This document shows, one piece after another, positions 15,956 to 23,300 of a stretch of DNA of 40,083 nucleotides. Position 1 is the first letter of the stretch; each line of letters begins with the position of its first letter. The notes below the pieces were generated by a model. That model did not search any database, had not been told where the DNA came from, and was given only the letters and a program-made list of their open reading frames with translations. This DNA is from Alphaproteobacteria bacterium (GTDB lineage Bacteria; Pseudomonadota; Alphaproteobacteria; Rickettsiales; SXRF01). Position numbers and translations under genes: made by a program. The DNA is taken from the NCBI GenBank assembly GCA_013288305.1, contig JABDCD010000008.1, forward strand, positions 1 through 40,083. The letters are read 5' to 3'.

Positions 15956-16417
15956 ATGCTCATCCCCTCCCCCGCTGAATTTGCCCAAGCCTTGCCCACG
16001 CACTCGCGCCTGCTCGGCCTCGATGTCGGCTCCAAGACCATCGGGCTGGCTCTGTCCGACATAGGGCGCAGCATCGCCTCGCCGCTTTTGACTATCGAGC
16101 GAACGAAATTGGCCAAAGACATTGAAACGCTGCAAAAAATAATCGCCGTGCACAATGTCGGCGGCTTGGTCATCGGCTATCCGGTCAACATGGACGGAAG
16201 CCTCGGCCCGCGAACGCAATCGACGCGCACCTTCGCCTCCAGCCTGGGCAAGCACATCGCCTTGCCGATGCTGCTATGGGATGAACGCATGAGCACGCTG
16301 GCCGTTGAACGTGCCATGCTGGAGGCCGACCTGTCGCGGGCGCGGCGCGCGCAACTGGTGGACAAACTGGCGGCAAGCTATATGCTGCAGGGGTTCCTCG
16401 ACAGCATAAAAACATAG
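15956..16417 (+). CDS. ruvX: Holliday-junction-resolvase-like RNase H-fold protein (YqgF/RuvX)
   Basis: YqgF/RuvX proteins are RNase H-fold nucleases involved in processing the 5' end of pre-16S rRNA and possibly recombination. The 153-residue product has the expected signatures: LGLDVGSKTIGLALSD with the first catalytic Asp, GGLVIGYPVNMDGSLGPRTQ in the middle, LLWDERMSTLAVERAML with the conserved DER-ST, and DKLAASYMLQGFLD at the end. The start codon follows a CCCCGCA-type hairpin with only five bases between. The stop is two bases from plsY, so the two are co-translated or at least co-transcribed, leading into dprA and topA. Confidence 0.93.
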   Translation: MLIPSPAEFAQALPTHSRLLGLDVGSKTIGLALSDIGRSIASPLLTIERTKLAKDIETLQKIIAVHNVGGLVIGYPVNMDGSLGPRTQSTRTFASSLGKHIALPMLLWDERMSTLAVERAMLEADLSRARRAQLVDKLAASYMLQGFLDSIKT

Positions 16418-16419
16418 CC

Positions 16420-17034
16420 ATGAATCTGCTTTTCGCCCTATTGTCGGCCTACCTCCTCGGCTCCATCCCCTTCGGCCTTATTATTACGCGGCTGGCCGGA
16501 TTGGGCGATGTGCGTAATATAGGCTCCGGCAATATCGGCGCCACCAATGTGCTGCGCACCGGCCATAAAGCGCTGGCCGCGCTAACCTTGTTGTTGGACA
16601 TGGCAAAAGGTTACGCCGCAGTCTTACTAGCGGAATATGCCGCTAACGATGCCGTACTGCTGGCACCGCTGGCTGTTGTAATCGGCCATTGCTACCCCGT
16701 GTGGCTCAAATTCAAAGGCGGAAAAGGCGTTGCTGTTTTTCTAGGCAGCATGTTGGGCTTTTTTTGGCCTATCGGTATTGCTTATTTGGCCGTTTGGCTT
16801 ATCGTCTTTGCTATGAGCCGCTTATCCTCTTTATCCGCGCTGGTCAGCCTATGGGCTGTTCCTATAATGTTTACCGGTTATGCTCATTGGTTCCACCCAA
16901 ATGAAGATAATTTGGCTGGTTCGCTTATAATTTGGGTGACAGTCATTATTCCCAACTTATTAATTACTTGCCGCCATAAAGACAATATTCGGCGCTTGCT
17001 TTTCGGTACTGAACCTCAATTTTATAAGCGGTAA
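16420..17034 (+). CDS. plsY: acyl-phosphate:glycerol-3-phosphate acyltransferase
   Basis: PlsY is an inner-membrane enzyme that acylates glycerol 3-phosphate using acyl-phosphate, the first step of phospholipid synthesis with PlsX. The 204 residues carry the family motifs: LLGSIPFGLIITRLAGLGDV, NIGSGNIGATNVLRTGHKAL (Gly/Asn-rich phosphate site), the HCYPVWLKFKGGKGVA motif, and the terminal HKDNIRRLLFGTEPQF. Several membrane helices are evident (LLFALLSAYLLGSIPFG, SMLGFFWPIGIAYLAVWLIV, SLIIWVTVIIPNLLI). It is in the same transcription unit as ruvX upstream and dprA downstream. Confidence 0.95.
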   Translation: MNLLFALLSAYLLGSIPFGLIITRLAGLGDVRNIGSGNIGATNVLRTGHKALAALTLLLDMAKGYAAVLLAEYAANDAVLLAPLAVVIGHCYPVWLKFKGGKGVAVFLGSMLGFFWPIGIAYLAVWLIVFAMSRLSSLSALVSLWAVPIMFTGYAHWFHPNEDNLAGSLIIWVTVIIPNLLITCRHKDNIRRLLFGTEPQFYKR

Positions 17035-17039
17035 ATGCC

Positions 17040-18203
17040 ATGAATTTTTCCAGTTTTGCCATGCACTATCCCAGCCTGGCCGAGGAAAATCCGCTCGACG
17101 TGCTGCGGCTGATTCGCACGCCCAATGTCGGACCGGTGACGTTTTTCCAGCTGATCCGGCGTTTCGGTTCGGCAGCGGAAGCGCTGGCTGCGCTGCCGGA
17201 ACTCAGCATTCGCGGCGGGCGTCGGCAGGCGCTCACGGCTTCCCCGAAAGAAACGGCATTAAAAGAAATGGAAGCCGTCGAGAAATTCAGTGCGCGCATG
17301 ATACTTTACGGCGCGCCGGATTATCCCAAACTCCTGCACGCCATTTCCGATCCGCCGCCGCTGATTACCATCCTCGGCCACGCGCATCTATGGCAGAAGG
17401 ACATCGTCGCCATGGTCGGCGCGCGCAACGCCTCGGCCAACGGCTGCCAGTTCGCTTCTCGCCTGGCTAAGGAATTGGGCAGCAGCGGATTGATCGTTGC
17501 CTCCGGCCTCGCGCGCGGTATCGACACGTTCGTACATAAAGGTGCGCTCGCCACCGGCACCATCGCCGTCATCGCCGGTGGTATCGACAATATTTATCCG
17601 CCGGAAAACGAAACGCTCTATCAGCAAATCCGCAACACCGGCGCCATCGTCAGCGAGCAGCCGTTTGGCATGTTGCCCTATAGCGGCGCGTTTCCGGGCA
17701 GGAACCGCATCATCGCCGGAATAAGTTTGGGAACGGTGGTCGTCGAAGCCTCGCCCAAATCCGGCTCGCTGATCACGGCGCGTTTCGCCATGGAAAATAA
17801 CCGTGAGGTCTTCGCCGTGCCCGGCTCACCGCTCGACCCGCGCAGCAAAGGCTGCAACCATTTAATCAAGCAGGGCGCGAATATGGTGGAAAGCAGCGCC
17901 GACATCATTCAGGGCATCGCCCATCTTCGCAATACTAAGTTGGAGGAGAATCCGCCTATGGCCTATCAGCCTGGCCGTCCCGCCGCCGCACCGAGCGACG
18001 CCGAGATGGATGAAACCCGCCGCCTCGTCCTCGAAAAACTGGGGACGACGCCGGTTTCGGTTGACGAACTCATCGAACAATGCCATATCCCGGCGTCCGC
18101 GTTGCTTACCATCCTGCTTGAACTGGAACTGGCGGGAAGGCTTAAAAGAAGCGCGGGGAATAAAGTATATTTACTGGAAGTGAAGGAAGAAGAAATTGCA
18201 TAA
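17040..18203 (+). CDS. dprA: DNA-processing protein DprA
   Basis: DprA binds incoming single-stranded DNA during natural transformation and loads RecA. After an N-terminal helix-hairpin-helix/SAM-like region (LRLIRTPNVGPVTFFQLIRR), the Rossmann core has all signatures: IVAMVGARNASANGCQFA, GLIVASGLARGIDTFVHKGA, VIAGGIDNIYPPENETLY, PYSGAFPGRNRIIAGISLGT and SGSLITARFAMENNREVFAV. The C-terminal winged-helix domain (about 315-380, LVLEKLGTTPVSVDELIEQC) is present, making it full length at 387 residues. DprA is widespread in bacteria not known to be competent, so competence is not implied. The topA TTG start overlaps its last codons. Confidence 0.96.
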   Translation: MNFSSFAMHYPSLAEENPLDVLRLIRTPNVGPVTFFQLIRRFGSAAEALAALPELSIRGGRRQALTASPKETALKEMEAVEKFSARMILYGAPDYPKLLHAISDPPPLITILGHAHLWQKDIVAMVGARNASANGCQFASRLAKELGSSGLIVASGLARGIDTFVHKGALATGTIAVIAGGIDNIYPPENETLYQQIRNTGAIVSEQPFGMLPYSGAFPGRNRIIAGISLGTVVVEASPKSGSLITARFAMENNREVFAVPGSPLDPRSKGCNHLIKQGANMVESSADIIQGIAHLRNTKLEENPPMAYQPGRPAAAPSDAEMDETRRLVLEKLGTTPVSVDELIEQCHIPASALLTILLELELAGRLKRSAGNKVYLLEVKEEEIA

Positions 18204-20715
18204 CCTCGTCGTCGTAGAATCGCCCTCCAAGGCCAAGACCATCAATAAATACCTGGGCAAGGATTATACCGTGCTGGCCAGTTTCGGCCATGTGCGCGAT
18301 CTGCCGGCCAAGGACGGATCGGTGAATCCCGACGACGATTTTGCCATGATTTACGAGGTCGATGCCGACGCCAAGAAGCATCTCTCCCCCATCGCCAAAG
18401 CCGCCAGGGATGCCGACGCGCTCTACCTCGCCACCGACCCCGACCGCGAGGGCGAAGCCATTTCCTGGCACGTGCTGGAAGCGCTCAAAGCCTCGCGCGC
18501 CATCCATAAAAACTTGGCGGTGTACCGCGTCACCTTCGACGAAATCACCAAGAAAGCGGTGCTCGAAGCCTTCGCCCATCCGCGCGACATCGACATGAAC
18601 CTGGTCAACGCGCAGCAGGCGCGCCGCGCGCTCGATTATCTCGTCGGGTTCACCCTGTCGCCGGTGCTGTGGCGCAAGCTCCCCGGTAGCAAATCGGCCG
18701 GACGCGTGCAGTCCGTGGCGCTCAGACTCATCTGCGAGCGTGACGAGGAAATCGAGCAGTTCATCAGCCGCGAATATTGGGACATCAAAGCCGCGCTGAT
18801 TTCCGAAAGCGGCAGCACGATTTTATCGCGCCTGATCGAATATAAAGGCGAGAAGCTCGAAAAATTTTCGATCACCGACGACAAGAAAGCGAACGAAATC
18901 GCCGAGGCGCTTCGCCACAAGCACTATAAAGTCGCCAGGCTCGAACCCAAGGAAGTCCGCCGCCATCCCGCCCCACCCTTCACCACGTCGACGTTGCAAC
19001 AGGAAGCAGCGCGCAAATGCGGCTTCGGCGCCAAGAAAACCATGCAGCTGGCGCAGAAACTTTATGAAGAAGGCATCATCACTTACATGCGCACCGACGG
19101 CGTGACCGTGTCGCAGGATGCCATCGCGGCAACGCGCGAGTATATTTCCGGTACTTTCGGCGCGCCCTATATGCCCTCCGCCCCGCGCCATTACAAAACC
19201 AAATCGAAGAACGCGCAGGAAGCGCACGAGGCCATCCGCCCGACCGACATTACGCGCGCGCCTGGGTCCATGCAGCTTGAGCACGACCAGGCGCGTTTGT
19301 ACGAACTGATCTGGAAACGCATGGTCGCCAGCCAGATGGAAAGCGCGCTGTACGACCAGTTGATCGTGGACATCGCCGCCACCGACGGGCAAGCCACGCT
19401 ACGCGCCAGCGGCTCGGTCGTTCGCTTCGACGGATTTTTAAAATTATACATCGAAGGCAGCGACGACGAAAAAGACGAGGAAGGCGAAGCCAAGCTGCCC
19501 GCGTTGAAACAGGACGAGGCGATGACGGCAAAAGAAATCACGCCCGAGCAACATTTCACCGAGCCGCCGCCGCGCTATTCGGAAGCCAGCCTGGTCAAGA
19601 AGCTGGAGGAGTTGGGCATCGGGCGGCCGTCGACCTATGCCTCGATTATTTCCGTATTGCAGGATCGCGGCTATGTGAAGCTCGACAAAAAACGCTTCAT
19701 CGCCGAGTCGCTGGGGCGGCTGGTCAATGCGTTCCTGGTCAGCTTTTTTACGCAATATGTGCAATATGATTTCACCGCCGATTTAGAAACAAAACTGGAT
19801 GACGTCTCGGCGGGCGAGCGCAATTGGAAAGAAATTCTGCGCGATTTCTGGAAAGATTTCATCGCCAAAATCGAGGAAAGCCGCGAACTGAAAGTCTCGC
19901 AAGTCCTCGAAGCGCTCGATACGTTGCTCGCCTCCTACGCCTTCGGCACGCGCAAGGACGGCAAGGATCCGCGCCAATGCCCGGCCTGCAAAACCGGCCG
20001 CTTAGGCCTCAAAATCGGCCGCTTCGGTCCCTACATCGCGTGCTCGAATTATCCCGAATGCACCCACAAGGAACAAATCGGCGATCACATTCCCGTCGGC
20101 ACCGACGCCGAGGGCAACGAATTCAAGCTGCCGAAAAACCTGGGCAAAGACCCGGCCAGTGGCGAGGAAGTGAGCCTGCGCAAAGGCCCGTACGGCGTCT
20201 ATGTCCAACTGGGCGAAAGCAAAACACCCAAGCGCACCAGCCTGTTCAAATCGATGCGCCCGGAAAACATCACGCTCGACATCGCGCTGCAATTATTGGC
20301 GCTCCCGCGCACGCTGGGCGCGCATCCCGACACCGGCAAACCCATCGTCGTCAATAATGGCAAGTTCGGGCCGTATCTGCTGCATGACGGAAAATTCACC
20401 ACCCTGCCCGCCGCCGAAGACCCGCTCACCATCGGCATCAACCGCGCCGTCGAAGTCCTCGCCACCGCGCCCAAAAAAGGGGAGCGCGCCGGGGCGACGC
20501 CGATCCGCATCCTGGGCAAGCATCCCGATGACGGGGCCGACGTCGCACTGATGAAAGGCCAGTACGGGCCTTACGCCAAACACGGCAAAATCAACGCCAC
20601 CCTGCCCAAGGGCGCTGATCTCGATACATTCACATTGGAAGAAGCATTGCCGCTACTGGCCGCCCGCGCCGAAGCGGGGCCGAGGAAAAAATTCAGCCGC
20701 AAAAAATCCGCTTGA
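18196..20715 (+). CDS. topA: DNA topoisomerase I (type IA)
   Basis: TopA relaxes negative supercoils through a 5'-phosphotyrosine intermediate. The 839-residue protein starts with the Toprim domain (LVVVESPSKAKTINKYLG; DPDREGEAISWHVLEALKA near 81). The active-site Tyr is at about 297 in YMRTDGVTVS. KSKNAQEAHEAIRPTDI and LEELGIGRPSTYASIISVLQ are standard family blocks. The C-terminus has one Cys4 zinc ribbon (CPACKTGRLGLKIGRFGPYI and the following CSNYPEC) and further ribbon-derived repeats lacking Cys (KFGPYLLHDGK, QYGPYAKHGKI), ending in a basic tail. The start is a TTG at 18196 with AAGGAAG upstream; there is no ATG near the conserved N-terminus. Confidence 0.97.
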   Translation: MHNLVVVESPSKAKTINKYLGKDYTVLASFGHVRDLPAKDGSVNPDDDFAMIYEVDADAKKHLSPIAKAARDADALYLATDPDREGEAISWHVLEALKASRAIHKNLAVYRVTFDEITKKAVLEAFAHPRDIDMNLVNAQQARRALDYLVGFTLSPVLWRKLPGSKSAGRVQSVALRLICERDEEIEQFISREYWDIKAALISESGSTILSRLIEYKGEKLEKFSITDDKKANEIAEALRHKHYKVARLEPKEVRRHPAPPFTTSTLQQEAARKCGFGAKKTMQLAQKLYEEGIITYMRTDGVTVSQDAIAATREYISGTFGAPYMPSAPRHYKTKSKNAQEAHEAIRPTDITRAPGSMQLEHDQARLYELIWKRMVASQMESALYDQLIVDIAATDGQATLRASGSVVRFDGFLKLYIEGSDDEKDEEGEAKLPALKQDEAMTAKEITPEQHFTEPPPRYSEASLVKKLEELGIGRPSTYASIISVLQDRGYVKLDKKRFIAESLGRLVNAFLVSFFTQYVQYDFTADLETKLDDVSAGERNWKEILRDFWKDFIAKIEESRELKVSQVLEALDTLLASYAFGTRKDGKDPRQCPACKTGRLGLKIGRFGPYIACSNYPECTHKEQIGDHIPVGTDAEGNEFKLPKNLGKDPASGEEVSLRKGPYGVYVQLGESKTPKRTSLFKSMRPENITLDIALQLLALPRTLGAHPDTGKPIVVNNGKFGPYLLHDGKFTTLPAAEDPLTIGINRAVEVLATAPKKGERAGATPIRILGKHPDDGADVALMKGQYGPYAKHGKINATLPKGADLDTFTLEEALPLLAARAEAGPRKKFSRKKSA

Positions 20716-20740
20716 ATTAAATAGTTTATTTTAATATATT
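20712..20740 (+). promoter_or_regulatory. sigma70-type promoter overlapping the topA stop
   Basis: TTGAAT (20712-20717), 17-base AT-only-like spacer, TATATT (20735-20740), 35 bases upstream of the TPR gene start. The spacing is ideal and the two hexamers are close to consensus. Confidence 0.65.
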
Positions 20741-20774
20741 ATTTACTTATTATTAAAATAACGCAGGCGATTTT

Positions 20775-21659
20775 ATGAAAAATAAAACTACGGCCAATTC
20801 TCCTCTTTCAAGGGAAGAAGCATTTGCAAAAATAATGTCCTTGTACCACGCAGGGGAATACAGACAAATCAATAGTACGGCAAAAAAATTACCGCCAAGG
20901 GGTGCTGATATTGATTTGACCGATCTCCACAATGAGATGCGGGGCATTATTAAAGAAAACCGATACGAACAAGCATTCAGCGCTGCCAAAATAGTGTATC
21001 TGTTTTCTACTCCACAGGAACGCATTGCCCTAATGGAAGAGATAATTGACATGCTTTGCAACCAGCATGAAGCAAAGCGTGCAGAACGCTGGATAGAATC
21101 ATTGACGGCATTGCCAGCCACCGAAAACCATGAACGCTCCTATTTATCAACGCATGGTCTCTATCTTTTAGCGGAAAAAAGCGATCTAGAAGAAATGATA
21201 GAAACGCAAGATCGCGAGGAACTCGGTGAGGACATAAAACGCATCCAACGCTTTCGCCTTACCAAAAGATTGCCGCAGGCCTTGGCGCTTGGAAGGCAGT
21301 TGCTTAAAACACATCCCACGAATAATTTCCTATGTATTGAGTTAGCGTCAGCCTACCGGGACAGGGGTGATATACCTGCCGCCATTACGCTCTTGGAAGG
21401 GGTATTGCAACGCAATCCCAACGATTGGCACGCACTCCATAAACTGGGATATATTTTTTACGAACAAGAGCGGTATGCGAACGCTTTGGCTATGGCTGAT
21501 CGATGGCTTGCCATCCCCGAACAGAAAAACGACCTGACTGCATTAAAATTGAAAGGCATGGCCACTAGCAAAACCGGTAATTTCGATAAGGCGGATGCGA
21601 TATTCTCTCACATCGATGGGCTAAGGAAAAATCCACCTCCTACGCGTAGCCTTACATAA
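20775..21659 (+). CDS. TPR-repeat protein of unknown function
   Basis: The 294-residue soluble protein has helix-turn-helix TPR units in its C-terminal half: IAAAITLLEGVLQRNPNDWH-like PAAITLLEGVLQRNPNDWHA, ALHKLGYIFYEQERYANALA, and LKGMATSKTGNFDKADAIFS. The N-terminal half is also helical with weaker repeats (SLYHAGEYRQINSTAKKLP, IKENRYEQAFSAAKIVYLF). There is no signal peptide or catalytic motif; TPR proteins are usually scaffolds, so the partner is unknown. It has its own promoter and is AT-rich compared with topA, suggesting an acquired gene. A weak ribosome site (CAGGCGA) precedes the ATG. Confidence 0.75.
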   Translation: MKNKTTANSPLSREEAFAKIMSLYHAGEYRQINSTAKKLPPRGADIDLTDLHNEMRGIIKENRYEQAFSAAKIVYLFSTPQERIALMEEIIDMLCNQHEAKRAERWIESLTALPATENHERSYLSTHGLYLLAEKSDLEEMIETQDREELGEDIKRIQRFRLTKRLPQALALGRQLLKTHPTNNFLCIELASAYRDRGDIPAAITLLEGVLQRNPNDWHALHKLGYIFYEQERYANALAMADRWLAIPEQKNDLTALKLKGMATSKTGNFDKADAIFSHIDGLRKNPPPTRSLT

Positions 21660-21730
21660 CCAGTAACAGGCTGGACAACGGCAACGAATTATAGCATTAT
21701 AACCATCGTATCGTATGCTATAAAGTTTCC

Positions 21731-22027
21731 ATGCCCAAAGCCCGCATCACCCGCCCCGATAAAACCGCCATGCAATCGGGCAAGGCGGGAATGAAGCACT
21801 GGCTGCTCGAATTCGCGCCCGACAAGCCCTATTTCATCGATAATCTCATGGGCTGGACCGGCATGACCGACATGCCCCAGGAAATCCATCTCTATTTCCC
21901 GACCAAGGAAGCCGCCATTGCCTACGCCAAGGCAAAACGTATCCCCTATGACGTCTATGTCCCCAATAAGCGCCGCCCGGTGCGCAAGGCTTATGCCGAT
22001 AACTTTAGATACGAGAAAAGGGGTTAG
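21731..22027 (+). CDS. NADH dehydrogenase accessory subunit, NDUFS4 (18 kDa) homologue
   Basis: The 98-residue product matches the ETC complex I NDUFS4 family of alphaproteobacteria and mitochondria: ARITRPDKTAMQSGKAGMKH at the N-terminus, WLLEFAP, NLMGWTGMTDMPQEIHLYFP, TKEAAIAYAKAKRIPYDVYV and KAYADNFRYEK. In complex I this subunit stabilises the NADH-oxidising module. The normal family end, as I recall it, is a short NF----R--PWTH tail. Here it stops at NFRYEKRG, and the last Gly and TAG are the first bases of a GGGGTTA heptamer element, so the tail appears to have been replaced. A TATAAA lies only six bases upstream of the ATG with no Shine-Dalgarno, consistent with a leaderless mRNA. Confidence 0.85.
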   Translation: MPKARITRPDKTAMQSGKAGMKHWLLEFAPDKPYFIDNLMGWTGMTDMPQEIHLYFPTKEAAIAYAKAKRIPYDVYVPNKRRPVRKAYADNFRYEKRG

Positions 22028-22096
22028 GGGTTAGAGCATAGAAAATCATTAAATACAATATCTTCACTATATCCTATACCCTAACCCCCTATACCC
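22019..22096. repeat. heptamer-array inverted element at the end of the NDUFS4 homologue
   Basis: One arm reads GGGGTTA, GGGGTTA, GAGCATA. The centre is AT-rich and contains ATAGAAAAT. The second arm is TATATCC, TATACCC, TAACCCCC, TATACCC. The words and the shared ATAGAAAAT...CTTCACTA centre mark it as the same subfamily as the element at 9018-9109, although the arms here are imperfect. Confidence 0.85.
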
Positions 22097-22103
22097 TCGA
22101 CCT

Positions 22104-22137
22104 CTGTCACAATTCCGTAACATAGCTGTGCTATAGT
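22104..22137 (+). promoter_or_regulatory. Pho-box-like promoter of the DUF2610-like gene
   Basis: CTGTCAC (22104-22110), AATT, CCGTAAC (22115-22121), then 10 bases and a -10 TATAGT preceded by TGC (extended -10). This is the same layout as the promoter at 2704-2737, and the two share the string CTGTCACAATTC. Confidence 0.5.
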
Positions 22138-22172
22138 ATTAATATGGTTTTAATATCTATGGAGTTCCGGTC

Positions 22173-22460
22173 ATGAAGCGCTTCACCGTCCCCTGCGATT
22201 TCAACGGCGTTAAATACCCGTTCCACGTCTATGTCGGCGAGCCGCATCCGGCGCGCCATCCGCTGCAGCATCAGGCGTGGTGGCTGTCGACCATCCGCGG
22301 CGGCACCATCCCGCAGGAAGTGATGGACAGCTTCGAGCGCCTGCACAAGATCGCCATCGAGAACAACGTCTCGTTCGAGGATCTGTGCGTCTACGCGCTG
22401 GGTACCGCCGCCGCCGAGGGCGGGCAGCAGATACAGATGCAAAACAACAACGCCGCATGA
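22173..22460 (+). CDS. DUF2610-like protein
   Basis: The 95-residue product opens with MKRFTVPCDFNGVKYPFHVY, followed by VGEPHPARHPLQHQAWWLS, RGGTIPQEVMDSFERLHKIA and NNVSFEDLCVYALG. This pattern matches my recollection of DUF2610, a small protein of unknown function conserved in alphaproteobacteria including Rickettsiales. It is soluble, with a beta-strand first half and a helical second half and a Gln/Asn-rich tail (GGQQIQMQNNN). GGAG lies eight bases before the ATG. It is the first gene after the Pho-box-like promoter and is followed within about 10 bases by the next unit. Confidence 0.65.
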   Translation: MKRFTVPCDFNGVKYPFHVYVGEPHPARHPLQHQAWWLSTIRGGTIPQEVMDSFERLHKIAIENNVSFEDLCVYALGTAAAEGGQQIQMQNNNAA

Positions 22461-22614
22461 GATTTTCCTATGGCAGAAGGCGACAGAGAAAGGCACGGCA
22501 ACCGCGGGGGACGCAGGCACGGCGGCGGGGCGTCGCAACTCGACATCGAGGAGCGGCACGATAACCTTCCACCGATACAGCAACGCCTCAGAGCGGCCGA
22601 CTTGCGGGAAAAGT

Positions 22615-23295
22615 ATGGCGATGCCCCCCCCAGCTGCCCCGGACGACAGGGAAATCCTGCCCGGCGCCGGAAAATTCATTCCACTGGCGGAATATTCCTG
22701 GGAAGCGCACGCCGAACTGGTCAAAGACATCAGGAACGGCCTGCGTTTCGATCCGCCGACGCATCTCTTCGACCACATCATTGCGAAAAAACTGGGCAAC
22801 CGCGCCCTGTACGATCCGTCGCAGCCCGCCTATGCGAAATACGAAGGGCTGCGCACCAATCTCGAAGTCCTGCGCAATTACTTGAACGCGCACATGGACG
22901 CGCCGCGTATCGCCACCATCGCCGAAGCGCTGGGCGATGTGCTGGCCAACGACAAATGGTGGAAGCGCCCGTTCACGCGCTGGCTCAGCGTCGATGTCGC
23001 GGGCGTCGAAGGCGTGGGTGCCGGCGAGATGTATAAATACCTGCTCGAGGTTCAGCACAAACCCGCGCTGCTACAGCCCATCCGCGCCGCCCTCAATGCG
23101 CTGATCGGCATTCCCGACCGCCATTGGCGATTGCCGCCGCTGGAGGCGACGCCGTTCAGCCAGGCTAACCTCGCCTCGCCGCCGCCGGAATATCGATCCC
23201 CCGCGTTCGAGTTGTCCTTGCCGCTGCCGCAGAAAAATTTTGCCGAAACCTATCTCAGTGAAAACCGCGGCAAAGCCGCAGCCCTCGCCCTTTAG
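22615..23295 (+). CDS. unknown protein, probably frameshifted at a C8 tract
   Basis: The open frame from ATG 22615 (GCGGGAAAAG upstream) gives 226 residues of unrecognised soluble protein: FIPLAEYSWEAHAELVKDIR, YDPSQPAYAKYEGLRTNLEV, KWWKRPFTRWLSVDVAGVEG and a Pro-rich tail. A different frame starting at ATG 22470 reads a coherent hydrophilic N-terminus (MAEGDRERHGNRGGRRHGGG ... LREKYGDAPP) up to a run of eight C (22624-22631). Removing one C would join the two into a protein of about 275 residues running smoothly through KYGDAPP-AAPDDREILPG. The real gene may thus start at 22470 and be broken, phase-variable or mis-sequenced here. The stop is five bases from the next gene. Confidence 0.6.
   Translation: MAMPPPAAPDDREILPGAGKFIPLAEYSWEAHAELVKDIRNGLRFDPPTHLFDHIIAKKLGNRALYDPSQPAYAKYEGLRTNLEVLRNYLNAHMDAPRIATIAEALGDVLANDKWWKRPFTRWLSVDVAGVEGVGAGEMYKYLLEVQHKPALLQPIRAALNALIGIPDRHWRLPPLEATPFSQANLASPPPEYRSPAFELSLPLPQKNFAETYLSENRGKAAALAL
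22624..22631 (+). other. C8 homopolymer at the frame junction
   Basis: Eight consecutive C bases separate the 22470 frame from the 22615 frame. One base fewer restores a single reading frame of about 275 codons. It could be a phase-variation tract, a true frameshift or a sequencing error. Confidence 0.6.
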
Positions 23296-23300
23296 TCCCT

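Noticed and set aside
17040-18203. Evidence for natural competence from dprA
   Set aside because: dprA is a housekeeping-located gene in most alphaproteobacteria, and no other competence genes are in the window.
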